Positions 17,577 to 26,019 of a stretch of 49,656 nt of DNA are shown here, piece after piece. This stretch comes from Phycisphaeraceae bacterium (GTDB lineage Bacteria > Planctomycetota > Phycisphaerae > Phycisphaerales > UBA1924). A program made the translations under genes and the position numbers. The stretch covers positions 1-49,656 of the forward strand of contig JAHBXK010000025.1 of NCBI GenBank assembly GCA_019636535.1, written 5' to 3'. Position 1 is the stretch's first letter. Every line of letters begins with the position of its first letter. The notes beneath the pieces are model-generated. The model did no database searches and had not been told where the DNA came from. It was given only the letters and a program-made list of their open reading frames with translations.

Positions 17577-18494
17577 ATGACCTCTCGACCGACCGATCGC
17601 CGTTCGCACGGCCTGCCGATGATCGTTGCTCGCCCGAAGCGTCGTCGCGGCGGGCTGTCGGTCTTGGTCTCGGCCAAGCGCCCGATCGGCATGGCGTGCG
17701 GCATCGTGGCTGGGGCGATCGCGGGCGGGTGCATCGACCCCGAGCATCGGGCGGCGATCGCCGAGAGCGAGTCGGTGCTGGCGCCGCTGTTCAAGCAGCC
17801 CTCGCCGATGGATGCTGCGCAATGGGCGAGCGATCCGTTCGACGCGGACAAGCGTGCGCGGGGGACAGCGCTCCTGGCCAACGCGCCGTTCGGGGGTGAG
17901 GAGCCGTACCTGGCGTTGTACCGCGAGTATGTGAACGACCCGTTCGTGAACGTTCGGGCGGTGGCAGCGCGGGGGCTGGGTCGGCACGGCGTGCCCGAGG
18001 ACGTGAAACTGCTGATCCCGCTGCTCGCCGACAAGGAGCCGTCGGTGCGGCTCGAGACGGCGTGGGCGCTGCAGCGGCTGCACAACCCGATCGCGGTTGA
18101 GCCGCTGGTCAATCGCCTGGACGCCGCGAACGAGTTTGAGCCGGCGGTGCGGGCCGCGGCGGCGACAGCGCTCGGGCAGTACGCCACGAATCGATCTCTG
18201 CAGGGGCTGATTCAGGCGCTCGCGGACGATCAGTTGGTGGTGACGCAGAGTGCTTTCGAGTCGCTGCGGACGCTGACGGGCAACGACGACCTGCCGGACG
18301 AGCAGCGCGAATGGGCGCTGTGGGCAAAGGAGTCGGATGCGCCGTTCGCGAACCAGCGCGACTTTGCGTATCCCGTGTTCCATCGCGAGCGGCGATGGAT
18401 CGACTGGGTGCCTTTCATGCCGCCGGTGCCGAACGAGCCGGCGGGAAGGCCGACGGGGATGCCCGAGATCGCCTCAGCGCAGGGGCGGGTGTGA
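17577..18494 (+). CDS. HEAT-repeat protein, possibly a lipoprotein
   Basis: A 305-residue protein from ATG 17577; the next in-frame ATGs are at 17619 and 17691. A basic N-terminus precedes the hydrophobic 'GMACGIVAGAIAGGCIDPEH', whose Cys resembles a lipobox Cys, although A-G-G is a weak match. Residues 110-250 are helical HEAT/PBS-lyase-type repeats such as 'VNVRAVAARGLGRHGVPEDV', 'PSVRLETAWALQRL' and 'AVRAAAATALGQY'. These usually form a curved protein-binding surface. TATACT at 17562 lies only about 10 bases before the start, so the transcript could have almost no leader. The partner is unknown. Confidence 0.75.
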   Translation: MTSRPTDRRSHGLPMIVARPKRRRGGLSVLVSAKRPIGMACGIVAGAIAGGCIDPEHRAAIAESESVLAPLFKQPSPMDAAQWASDPFDADKRARGTALLANAPFGGEEPYLALYREYVNDPFVNVRAVAARGLGRHGVPEDVKLLIPLLADKEPSVRLETAWALQRLHNPIAVEPLVNRLDAANEFEPAVRAAAATALGQYATNRSLQGLIQALADDQLVVTQSAFESLRTLTGNDDLPDEQREWALWAKESDAPFANQRDFAYPVFHRERRWIDWVPFMPPVPNEPAGRPTGMPEIASAQGRV

Positions 18495-18668
18495 ACACCC
18501 GATAACTCGCGGTGGTTGTGCCCGGTCGTCCGGGTGGCCGGATCGCGCGGATGGTGCGTCCGTGTAACGTGACGTCTGGTCGTTGTGCTTTGCAACGGCT
18601 GGTGGGCGGCGGGGAACAAGCCGAAATCAGGGTTCGGAAGCCGTGAACCGGATGGATGGAGGATCAGC

Positions 18669-19745
18669 GTGCGCGCCCTTCGAGTTGATGCCGACCGGCG
18701 AGTCATTCTGACGGACTCTGCCCCCGAACCGACGGCGGGGCCGGGCGAAGCGATGGTCCGCGTGTCGCGGGTGCTGTTGACGCACCTTGACGCGGTGACG
18801 GCGGGGTTGATCCCCGTCTCGGGCCTGCCCGCGCACGCGGGGACGCTGGGGCACCTGCTGTGCGGCACGGTCAAGTCGATGGAGATTCCGGCGGATGCGA
18901 CCGCGGCGGTGTCGGCGCGGCGGTCGCTGGTGGGCAAGCGGGTGGTGGCGAGCCCGTCGATCGCGTGCGCGCACTGCGATCTGTGCCGGGCTGGGCTTTC
19001 GACGCACTGCAGGACGCGATCGGTGATCGGGACGCTGGGGCGCGAGGGGTGCTGTGCGCAGTGGGCGGTGGTGCCGATCGCGGCGCTCTCGCCCGTGCCC
19101 GACAACGTGAGCGACGACAAGGCGGTGTTCGCGCACCCGCTCGCCACAGCGCTCCACTTCGGGCACATGCTGCGTGCCGATGGGAAGACGTACATCACGG
19201 TGCTCGGCGATTCGCTGGTGGCGTTGCTGACAGCGCAGACGCTGGCGCGCGTGAACAAATCGGTGCGGTTGCTCTCGACGCGGCCGGATCGGTCTCGGCT
19301 GTGTGAGCGGTGGGGCATTCGGCACCGCCCGGTGGACGAGGCGGGTCGCCGGCAGGACCAGGACGCGGTGATCGACTGCACGGGGACGACGCTGGGGCTA
19401 CGGCTGGCACTGCAATTTGTCCGGCCGCGGGGGACCGTGCTGGTTCACTCGCCGCTGAGTCTGCTGCCGTTCCCGGCGGGGAAGCCGATGGCCGACCAGC
19501 CGCCCCCCCACTACTTGCAGCCGGTGGATTGGACGATGGCAATCGCGAACGAGATCCAGATATTGGGGTGTCGTGAAGGCCCCCTCCCCGAGGCGTTGGG
19601 GTTGCTCGCGGAAAGCGGCGTGGACGTGCTGTCGCTGGCGGGGAGCAAGTGCCGGCTGGAACAGGCACCGACGGTGTTGGAGGCCCTGCGCGACGCCGAC
19701 CATCTGCCGTTCCTGATCGATCTGGACGGCGGGAAGAGCCGGTGA
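18669..19745 (+). CDS. Zinc-type alcohol dehydrogenase-like (MDR) protein with altered catalytic site
   Basis: A 358-residue protein starting at GTG 18669 with GGAGGA 8 bases upstream. It has the medium-chain dehydrogenase layout. The structural-zinc cluster is intact: CAHCDLCRAGLSTHC, spacing C-x2-C-x2-C-x7-C. The catalytic part is changed: the usual Cys of 'CGTD' is replaced (LLTHLDAVTAG), and the 'GHE' motif reads GHLLCG, losing the Glu. The nucleotide loop is also irregular (VLGDSLVALLTA instead of GxGxxG). It may use a different chemistry or bind a ligand without catalysis. It stands alone between the HEAT gene and the redox operon. Confidence 0.8.
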   Translation: MRALRVDADRRVILTDSAPEPTAGPGEAMVRVSRVLLTHLDAVTAGLIPVSGLPAHAGTLGHLLCGTVKSMEIPADATAAVSARRSLVGKRVVASPSIACAHCDLCRAGLSTHCRTRSVIGTLGREGCCAQWAVVPIAALSPVPDNVSDDKAVFAHPLATALHFGHMLRADGKTYITVLGDSLVALLTAQTLARVNKSVRLLSTRPDRSRLCERWGIRHRPVDEAGRRQDQDAVIDCTGTTLGLRLALQFVRPRGTVLVHSPLSLLPFPAGKPMADQPPPHYLQPVDWTMAIANEIQILGCREGPLPEALGLLAESGVDVLSLAGSKCRLEQAPTVLEALRDADHLPFLIDLDGGKSR

Positions 19746-19964
19746 GCGGATCCGGTTTGGCGGCCTGAAGTTCCCCGGAATCGGGAACACAACCGGGCGC
19801 TGAGCCGTCTGTACAAGGGAAGGTGAACTCGCGATTTTGGCGCGATGGGTGCAAGCACCGTCTGAGCTTGTGTTTACAATGTGTTTGCGGCCCGGTGGAT
19901 TGATCGTCGGGCGCGCGCCGATTCGGACGACTTGGATGCTCGAACTCAAGCAGGAGTGCATGGC

Positions 19965-21311
19965 ATGACGCGTCGAAGCACCGGCCGGGGGAATGTCCTG
20001 TTTGCCGCAGCGCTGGCCGCGATCGTCGGGGGAGGGCTGGTGTTTGCATCACCCGCAGCGATGGCTCAGCCCGAGGTTCGCAACGAGGGGATGGGCACGC
20101 CGCGACGCGCGCAGCAGGACGCGATGGTGCTCAAGCCGTTCCCGGCTGAGGCGTGGTCGCACGTTGAGCAATGGACGAACGGCTCAGCACCGACGCCCGA
20201 GCAGTTGGCTGGCAAGGCGGTGCTGATCGTGACGTGGGCGGGCTGGCACCGCGCGGGCGACACGGCGGTGCGCCTGGCGCAGAGCATGCACGAGCAGAAC
20301 CACGAGAAGGGGCTGGTCGTGCTCGGCGTTCACAACGAGCGTGGGTTCGACAAGGCGGCGGAGGCGGCGCAGCGGCTGGGCGTGAAGTTCCCGTATGCGC
20401 GCGACATCGACGGGAAGTTCAAGGGCGCACTGCTGCTTGATCAGGATCCGGACTTCGCCGTGATCGACCGGGCGGGGAACGTGCGGTTCCTCGACATCGA
20501 GACGTCGTCGGTCGCGGCGGCGGTGTCGATCGTGGTGGGCGAGACGCTGGAGCAAGCGCAGGGCAAGCCCGGAGCGGTGGCCGCGGCCAGCGAGCAGGCA
20601 CGGCGGGATGCGCTGCGGACGCGCGACATCGGCGCAACGCTCGCGCCGGGCCAGACGATCAGCGTGCAGTTCGAACTGCCCGAGCAGGAGGTGTACGACC
20701 GGGTGAACTGGCCGCACCGCGTGAAGGGCGAGGGCCGGCTGGAGTTTGACAAGTTGAGCGACCAGTTGATCCACGAGCCGCCGCGGCTGAAGCGACCGGA
20801 GGAGGAGGGGTACTTCCCGACGTTGCCGAACGCGCACGGGAAACTGGTGGTGATGTACTTCATCGACCCGAAGATCCGCGGGCTGCTGAACATCCTGCCG
20901 ACGATGAACAACGTGCAGGACGTCTTTGCTCGTGACGCGACGGTGATCGGTGTGGCGGCAAAGTTCGGCGTCGAGTCGTTCGGGCTCTCGTCGGAGGACG
21001 CGGGCAAACTCGCGCAGCGCAACGAGCCGCTGGTGCGCGAGATCTACCGCACGCGGCCGATGAATCACTCGACGATCGTCAACGTGCACGGGCTGACGCT
21101 GGAGCGGATGAACAACATCCAGTTGTTCGGGCGCTCGATGGAGGACGCCGCGACGTGCCTGATCATGTCGACCGACGGCACGATCCGCTGGATCGGCCAC
21201 CCGGGCGAGGAAGGGTTCCGCGTGATGATGAACCGCCTGATCGCGGCCGATCCGGGCGTCAAGTCTCGACGCGCTGCGGAGGACGCCGCGCTCAAACTGC
21301 GGCAGCGATGA
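19965..21311 (+). CDS. Exported double thioredoxin-fold protein without active-site cysteines
   Basis: A 448-residue protein from ATG 19965; GGAG is 10 bases upstream and the signal peptide ends in AMA-QPEV. The first thioredoxin-like domain (about 75-190) starts 'AGKAVLIVTWAGWHRAGDT', where redox-active TlpA proteins have W-x-x-W-C-x-x-C; here His95 and Gly98 occupy the Cys positions. The second domain (about 285-430) starts 'HGKLVVMYFIDPKIRGLL' and again lacks CxxC. The protein therefore cannot be a conventional thiol oxidoreductase; a binding or scaffold role is inference. It is followed after 43 bases by a paralogue with an intact second domain. The 220-base gap upstream (19746-19964) should hold the operon promoter. 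Confidence 0.8.
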   Translation: MTRRSTGRGNVLFAAALAAIVGGGLVFASPAAMAQPEVRNEGMGTPRRAQQDAMVLKPFPAEAWSHVEQWTNGSAPTPEQLAGKAVLIVTWAGWHRAGDTAVRLAQSMHEQNHEKGLVVLGVHNERGFDKAAEAAQRLGVKFPYARDIDGKFKGALLLDQDPDFAVIDRAGNVRFLDIETSSVAAAVSIVVGETLEQAQGKPGAVAAASEQARRDALRTRDIGATLAPGQTISVQFELPEQEVYDRVNWPHRVKGEGRLEFDKLSDQLIHEPPRLKRPEEEGYFPTLPNAHGKLVVMYFIDPKIRGLLNILPTMNNVQDVFARDATVIGVAAKFGVESFGLSSEDAGKLAQRNEPLVREIYRTRPMNHSTIVNVHGLTLERMNNIQLFGRSMEDAATCLIMSTDGTIRWIGHPGEEGFRVMMNRLIAADPGVKSRRAAEDAALKLRQR

Positions 21312-21354
21312 CCAGGCCACGCGACGAACGAGCGGGCAGGACAGAAAGGCTGAG

Positions 21355-22575
21355 ATGAAGCACCGACGTGGTACCGGTTCGCTCGTTGCCGCAGCGCTCT
21401 GGTCGCTGCACATGGTGTGCCCGGGCTCGTCGGCGGCTCTGGCGACGAACGGGCAGCCCGATGCGGGCCCGACCGAGATTCGGCTCGAAGGGCGGGGCGA
21501 GCGGCGAACCGCGCTCGACGCGATGCAGGGCAAGCCGTTCGACACAGCGCTGCTCGGCGAGTTGACGGGTTGGTCGGGCTCGCCCGTGACCGCCGAGAGC
21601 ATCAAGGGCAAGGTGGTGGTGATCCTGACGTGGGCCGCCTCGTACCGAACGTCGCACGAGGGCGTGCGCGTGGCGCAGGAACTGCACGCCGCGCACGCCA
21701 AGGACGGGTTGATCGTGATCGGCGTGCACGACCAGGTCGGGTTCGACCGTGCGGCGGACGTGCTGAGCGAGCACGGCGCGAAGTTTGCGAACGCGCACGA
21801 CGCGGGCGGACGCGTGAAGGCAGCGCTGATGGTGGACGTGCATCCGGACTTCTACTTGATCGACCGCGCCGGGCGGATGCGGTTCGCCGACGTGGTGACG
21901 TCGAGCGTTGCCCCCGCCGCCGCGATGCTCCTCGCCGAGACGGAGGAGCAGGCGGCCAAGGCGCCCGCCGGCCCCGCACAGGCACCTGCCCAGAGCGGCC
22001 AGCCGACGCGCGATCGGACGACGGCCTCGGGGGTGACGTTCCAACTGCCCGACGCGGCGGCGTACGCGGCGGTGAAGTGGCCGGAGCCTTCGAAGCGCGT
22101 GCAGCATGCTCGCGACCTGCAGGGCAAGCCACTGCCGGTGGCGCTCGGCAACGAGAAGTTTCTGGGCGATGCGCCCGACACGGCGGGCAAGATCATCGTG
22201 ATCGACTTCTGGGCGACGTGGTGCGGGCCGTGCGTGCGCGCGATGCCGGGGCTCGAGCGCCTGTATCAGCAGAACAAGGCTGACGTGGTGGTGATCGGCC
22301 TGAGCGATGAGCCCGAGGGCACGGTGAAGCCGTTCCTCGCCAAGCACAAGCACGAGTATCCACAAGCGATCGACACCAAGATGACGCTCTACAGCGCGAT
22401 GGGCATCCGGGCGATCCCGCACGCGATCGTGATCTCGACGGACGGGCACATCCGCTGGCAAGGCAACCCGCTGGGCGAATCGGCGGCGCTCTTCCGCGCT
22501 GTGCAGCAATTGGCTCGCGTCGATCCGGGCGTGCAGGCACGGCGAACCGCCGAGGCCGAGGCGCTCCGCAAGTGA
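21355..22575 (+). CDS. Exported TlpA-like double thioredoxin protein, one domain active
   Basis: A 406-residue protein with a likely N-terminal signal sequence. The first thioredoxin-fold domain (about 80-195) has 'LTWAASYRTSHEG', with Tyr97 and Ser100 where the cysteines should be. The second (about 265-390) has the canonical 'DFWATWCGPCVRAMPGLERL' with Cys290 and Cys293 and a downstream cis-Pro region 'GIRAIPHAIVI'. It fits a periplasmic TlpA/ResA-like thiol-disulfide reductant with an extra degenerate domain. It is homologous to the preceding gene along its whole length. Its stop overlaps the trmL start by 4 bases, so translation is probably coupled. Confidence 0.9.
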   Translation: MKHRRGTGSLVAAALWSLHMVCPGSSAALATNGQPDAGPTEIRLEGRGERRTALDAMQGKPFDTALLGELTGWSGSPVTAESIKGKVVVILTWAASYRTSHEGVRVAQELHAAHAKDGLIVIGVHDQVGFDRAADVLSEHGAKFANAHDAGGRVKAALMVDVHPDFYLIDRAGRMRFADVVTSSVAPAAAMLLAETEEQAAKAPAGPAQAPAQSGQPTRDRTTASGVTFQLPDAAAYAAVKWPEPSKRVQHARDLQGKPLPVALGNEKFLGDAPDTAGKIIVIDFWATWCGPCVRAMPGLERLYQQNKADVVVIGLSDEPEGTVKPFLAKHKHEYPQAIDTKMTLYSAMGIRAIPHAIVISTDGHIRWQGNPLGESAALFRAVQQLARVDPGVQARRTAEAEALRK

Positions 22576-23195
22576 GCAGCGAGGCCGAGCGATCGAGCGG
22601 AGTGGAGCACGCTGCACCGCCGCTGCTGCACGTTGTGCTGCACGAGCCGGAGATCCCCAACAACACGGGCAACATCGGGCGCACGTGCGTGGCGACGCAC
22701 TGTGCGCTGCACCTGATCCGGCCGCTGGGGTTCGACACCTCGGAGAAGGCCTGCCGTCGTGCCGGGCTGGACTATTGGCCGAGGCTGCGGCCGACGGAGC
22801 ACGACTCGTTCGAGGCGTATCTGCGGGGCTGCTTTGGTGGTGACGGGTGTGATGCGCGGCAGCGCGTGTGGCTGTTCACCACGCGGCGGGGTGCGCCGGT
22901 CTTCGATGCACGCTTCGAGCCCGGCGATCACCTGATTTTCGGAAAGGAGGCCGGCGGTCTGCCGACGGATGTGCTCGATCGGTTTCCGGATCGATGCCTG
23001 CGGTTCCCGATGGCGGAGGGGGAGCGATCGTTGAACCTCGCCACGGCGGTGTGCGCGGCGGTGTACGAGGCGCTGAGGCAGTTCGCCGCGAACGGGCGGG
23101 TCGGTGTTTCGGCCGATGCGCGGTTGATCGTGGGTGGGGCCAGCGCGGGAGCGAACTCTCCGGCCACAACGACGGTACACTCTGCGAGCGCATGA
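22572..23195 (+). CDS. trmL: tRNA (cytidine(34)-2'-O)-methyltransferase TrmL
   Basis: A 207-residue SPOUT methyltransferase starting at GTG 22572, overlapping the previous stop (GTGA). Family motifs are all visible: 'LHEPEIPNNTGNIGRTCVAT', 'LHLIRPLGFD' with 'RRAGLDYW', 'LIFGKEAGGLP' in motif 2, and 'GERSLNLATAVCAAVYEALR' in the knotted motif 3. TrmL methylates the ribose of the wobble base in tRNA-Leu, using S-adenosylmethionine in the cytoplasm. The N-terminus is about 16 residues longer than usual and the C-terminus has a short extra tail. Its position in a run with exported redox proteins is probably only transcriptional. Confidence 0.92.
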   Translation: MSSEAERSSGVEHAAPPLLHVVLHEPEIPNNTGNIGRTCVATHCALHLIRPLGFDTSEKACRRAGLDYWPRLRPTEHDSFEAYLRGCFGGDGCDARQRVWLFTTRRGAPVFDARFEPGDHLIFGKEAGGLPTDVLDRFPDRCLRFPMAEGERSLNLATAVCAAVYEALRQFAANGRVGVSADARLIVGGASAGANSPATTTVHSASA

Positions 23196-23497
23196 GCAGC
23201 CGCCCGGACCAACTCGTTTCGCACAGACCGCCCGAGGGTGCTTCGTTGATCGCGAGCGCCTCGCGCGGTGCGCGGTTTGCGCGTGCCGCGTTCCTCGCGA
23301 CGGTTCTGGCCTTGACGGGCGCGGTGTGGATCGGGACGGCCTCGGGCTGCAGCGAGCCGCTGCTTGCCGCACGCGATGAGCGATCGCCTTTCGATCGATA
23401 CGACGCCGTGCGGAATCAGCACGCGCCGCAGTACGTCGAGAACAAGTTCGGGCGTCGGCAGCCGAACCTCGTCGGCCGGCTGAGCCCGAAGAAGTGA
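23192..23497 (+). CDS. Small lipoprotein-like protein
   Basis: A 101-residue protein from ATG 23192, overlapping the trmL stop by ATGA. A long basic N-region is followed by a hydrophobic helix (AAFLATVLALTGAVWIGTA) and 'TASGCSEPLLA', a plausible lipobox. The mature part is only about 50 residues and has a distinctive 'ERSPFDRYDAVRNQHAPQY' then 'VENKFGRRQPNLVGRL' sequence. I do not know a family name. The tight overlap and the clean composition argue that it is real. It ends the operon and converges with the phosphatase gene. Confidence 0.75.
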   Translation: MSSRPDQLVSHRPPEGASLIASASRGARFARAAFLATVLALTGAVWIGTASGCSEPLLAARDERSPFDRYDAVRNQHAPQYVENKFGRRQPNLVGRLSPKK

Positions 23498-23515
23498 GCG
23501 AAACGAGCGGACGGT

Positions 23516-25297
23516 CTACATGAACGCGACGCTCGCGACGGTGGTGTCGTCGGCGAGCGAGTCGGTCTTGGCGAACGCCAGTACGGAGTCGAAGAGGAAG
23601 GCCGCGTCGGTATCGACGGTCCGAGACGGTTCGAGCGCGGCGATGGCGCGATCGATCTGGAACATGTCGCCCTCCGGTCCGGGCTGCTCGACCACGCCGT
23701 CGGAGAAAACAACGAGGCGATCGCCCGTCGCGAGTTCGAGCGTCTCGGAGGCGTACTCGAAATCGGCGTCGATACCCAGCGGGATGCCGCCGGAGGTCGA
23801 GTTGCGCTCGGCCCGGCCGCCCGAGCGGGCGACCAGCCAGTGGCCGTGGCCAGCGTCGACGTGCGTGACCGTGCGGGAGCGCGAATCGAACACCCCGAGC
23901 CAGAGCGAGATGAACTTGTTGCTCGCGGCGTGGGCGCAGATGTGCTCGTTGGCGAGTCGCACGGCGAGCGCCGGGTCGCCGCTGTGCTTCAGCGCCGCGT
24001 TGAGATAGGTCTGGGCGGTGGCCATCAGGATCGCCGCGCTGATGCCCTTGCCCGCGACGTCGCCGAGGAAGATTGCCGTGCGGTGCGCGTCGAGGATCAC
24101 GACGTCGAAGAGGTCGCCGGCGACGTAGCGGCCGCTCTTCATCCGCATGGCGTAGCGCACGCCGCCGACCTCGGCGGTCTCGGGCGGCATGATCATCACC
24201 TGCGCCTCGCGCGCGGCCGAGAGATCACGCAGCAGTTCGACCTGACGTCGCTCGAGTTGCACGCGGCTGAGGTTGCCCATCGCCAGCGCGCACATCCGGG
24301 CGACGGCCTGCACGAACGTCGCGGCGTCCTGGGGCACGCCGCCCGAGGCGCGCAGATGGATGCCGCTGCCCGGCTTGGACTTCTGCTCGCCCTGGCGCGC
24401 ATCGAGGTAGAGGAAGCCCGTGACGTCGTCGCCGACCTTGATCGGCGCGCACAGCGCCGTCTGGATGCGCAGCATCATGATGCTGGCCGAGGCGCCGCCC
24501 CCTTCCTCCACCACCAATTTCACCATCTCGCCCTTGCGGGCCTCGCTGATGAGCGACTTGCTGAACGTGCCCGACTGGCCCGGTTTCGCGAAGGCGTCGA
24601 TGTCCATCACGACCTCGACGTCGCCCATCGCCGGGGCGTCGCGCAGCAGCGCTGCGCGCGCAAAGCCCGAGCCCTCGATCGCCGCGCGAAGGACCACCTG
24701 GGCCAGCGCCCGCTCGTCCTCGACGCCCACGACCGCCGCCGCGCACTCCATGAGCAGGTTCAGGCGCGTCTGCGAGATCGCCGCGAGTTCGCGCTCCTCG
24801 ACGCGCTCGACGCGCTGCCGGCTCGCGGGGCTGATCTCGTCGACCAGCGAACTCGACGCGTGGCTCGCGGGGCCCATCCGCACGCGAAAGGTCCAAGGCC
24901 CGACGCGCACCATGTCGCCCGCACGCAGCGGCGACATGCCCTCGGCCTCGAGGCGCGAGTTGTTGACGTAGGTGCCGTGCGTGCTGCCCAGATCGGTGAT
25001 GAACCAGACGCCGTCGCGGAAGGCGATGCTCGCGTGCCGGCGTGAGACCGCCTCGTCGGCGAGTTTCGCCTCGCACGTGGAACTGCGACCCAGCGTTGTG
25101 GGCTTTCGAGGGTCGATCTCGATCGGTGCCAGCACGGGCCCGACAAGCGGATCGAGCGTGATCGGGCCGTCGCCCGGCCGGGCCTGACCTTGGCCGGCGG
25201 CGTGGCCTCCGAAACCGTGAGAAGCCCCCGGGCTGCCCATCAGGGTCTGGGCATACGGCGGATCGGAATCGGCCAACGGTTGGTAACCCATTGTCAT
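23516..25297 (-). CDS. FHA-GAF-SpoIIE (PP2C-type) serine phosphatase
   Basis: A 593-residue cytoplasmic signalling protein; I take ATG 25297 (MTMGYQPLAD), though ATG 25291 is equally possible. An N-terminal FHA domain (about 55-145) has GRSS (70-73), SRRHA (85-89) and STHGTYVN (105-112), the phosphothreonine-binding signature. A GAF-like domain spans about 165-330. The C-terminal phosphatase domain has 'GDLFDVVIL', 'LGDVAGKGISAAILMA', 'DAGHGHWLV', 'FSDGVVEQ' and 'DDTTVASVAF', with the acidic metal ligands of SpoIIE/RsbU phosphatases. These often control anti-sigma factor cascades, but no partner anti-sigma gene is nearby. The open frame upstream of the chosen start looks non-coding. Confidence 0.88.
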   Translation of the reverse strand: MTMGYQPLADSDPPYAQTLMGSPGASHGFGGHAAGQGQARPGDGPITLDPLVGPVLAPIEIDPRKPTTLGRSSTCEAKLADEAVSRRHASIAFRDGVWFITDLGSTHGTYVNNSRLEAEGMSPLRAGDMVRVGPWTFRVRMGPASHASSSLVDEISPASRQRVERVEERELAAISQTRLNLLMECAAAVVGVEDERALAQVVLRAAIEGSGFARAALLRDAPAMGDVEVVMDIDAFAKPGQSGTFSKSLISEARKGEMVKLVVEEGGGASASIMMLRIQTALCAPIKVGDDVTGFLYLDARQGEQKSKPGSGIHLRASGGVPQDAATFVQAVARMCALAMGNLSRVQLERRQVELLRDLSAAREAQVMIMPPETAEVGGVRYAMRMKSGRYVAGDLFDVVILDAHRTAIFLGDVAGKGISAAILMATAQTYLNAALKHSGDPALAVRLANEHICAHAASNKFISLWLGVFDSRSRTVTHVDAGHGHWLVARSGGRAERNSTSGGIPLGIDADFEYASETLELATGDRLVVFSDGVVEQPGPEGDMFQIDRAIAALEPSRTVDTDAAFLFDSVLAFAKTDSLADDTTVASVAFM

Positions 25298-25413
25298 ATC
25301 TTGCTTTAGATTTGTTGCTTGTGTGAGATCGCGCCGCACATCGTCGTGAAACTGCCTCGCCGTCATAGGCCGTAAGCAGGATGGTAACACGATCACGGCC
25401 GTGGCTTCGCGAA

Positions 25414-25427
25414 CCGGTTGCAACCGG
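25414..25427. promoter_or_regulatory. Perfect 14-bp palindrome in the divergent intergenic region
   Basis: CCGGTTGCAACCGG reads the same on both strands. It lies between the phosphatase gene (starting 25297, minus) and the His/Cys-rich gene (starting 25531, plus), about 120 bases before the former. It shares the TTGCAA core with the next site. It could be an operator or a recombination site. Confidence 0.45.
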
Positions 25428-25439
25428 AGTGCGAAATAT

Positions 25440-25454
25440 TGCAACAAAGTTGCA
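25440..25454. promoter_or_regulatory. TGCAAC-AAA-GTTGCA inverted repeat
   Basis: A 6-bp inverted repeat with a 3-base spacer, 12 bases from the palindrome at 25414. Together with its left flank it gives a roughly dif-sized, dif-like sequence, discussed as a finding. An operator for the adjacent genes is an equally good reading. Confidence 0.4.
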
Positions 25455-25530
25455 TCAGGCCCTTGACCCAGTCGGAGTCCGGTGCCAATCTTTCTCGGAC
25501 TCCACTGCACGCACCCCGCCGGCCCCCACC

Positions 25531-26019
25531 ATGATCCTGCCCCGCCGAGCATCCGAGCCCGCGCCTTCGCGCCGACACCGGCCGCGGACGTGTGCGCTCG
25601 CGGTCTTGGCGCTCGTGGCGGCGTGGCTGCTGCCGGCGTTGCACGCGATCGTGCCGCACGCGGACTCGAACGACCAGTCGCTGAGCGCCGGAGCCGCCCA
25701 CCACGCCGGGTGCTGCGGCGGTCGACACCACGCCGGCGGCGAGACGGCCCATCCGCACGCCGAGGCCGCGTGCCCAAGCACACTGGCGAGGCATGCCCCC
25801 GAACCCGCGGAGCAGACCCCCGCGCCAAGGCATGACCATCGCGACTGCGAACTCTGCCAACTGATCGCACTCGGCCTGCACCGCCCGACGCCGACCGTTG
25901 CGGCGGTCGACGCGGTTGAACCGCTGCGCCTGTGCGGCAGCGCTGAGCGATGGGCCGCACAAACGCCCGTTGCACGAGCACACGCAGCGATACGTGCTCG
26001 CGGCCCGCCGGCGGCCTGA
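25531..26019 (+). CDS. His/Cys-rich exported protein (DUF2946-like)
   Basis: A 162-residue protein from ATG 25531. A basic start is followed by a hydrophobic segment ([21 protein letters not shown]). The rest is rich in His and Cys: [14 protein letters not shown], a spacer, then '[17 protein letters not shown]'. An H-x-H plus C-x-x-C after a single N-terminal helix is the pattern of DUF2946-type proteins often found near copper genes. A metal-binding role is inference. It sits in the composition switch zone, divergent from the phosphatase gene. The 167 bases to the next start contain nothing obvious. Confidence 0.6.
   Translation: MILPRRASEPAPSRRHRPRTCALAVLALVAAWLLPALHAIVPHADSNDQSLSAGAAHHAGCCGGRHHAGGETAHPHAEAACPSTLARHAPEPAEQTPAPRHDHRDCELCQLIALGLHRPTPTVAAVDAVEPLRLCGSAERWAAQTPVARAHAAIRARGPPAA

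Larger units (their letters stand above)
23500..26000. other. Zone of strand-composition switch (candidate replication terminus)
   Basis: Left of this zone third codon positions are G-rich in + genes and C-rich in - genes. Right of it the pattern is reversed (+ genes C-rich, - genes G-rich). So the + strand passes from G-rich to C-rich with increasing coordinate, independent of gene direction. That polarity is known for replication termini; origins show the opposite. The call is by eye and the exact turning point cannot be fixed without a cumulative skew plot. Confidence 0.5.
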
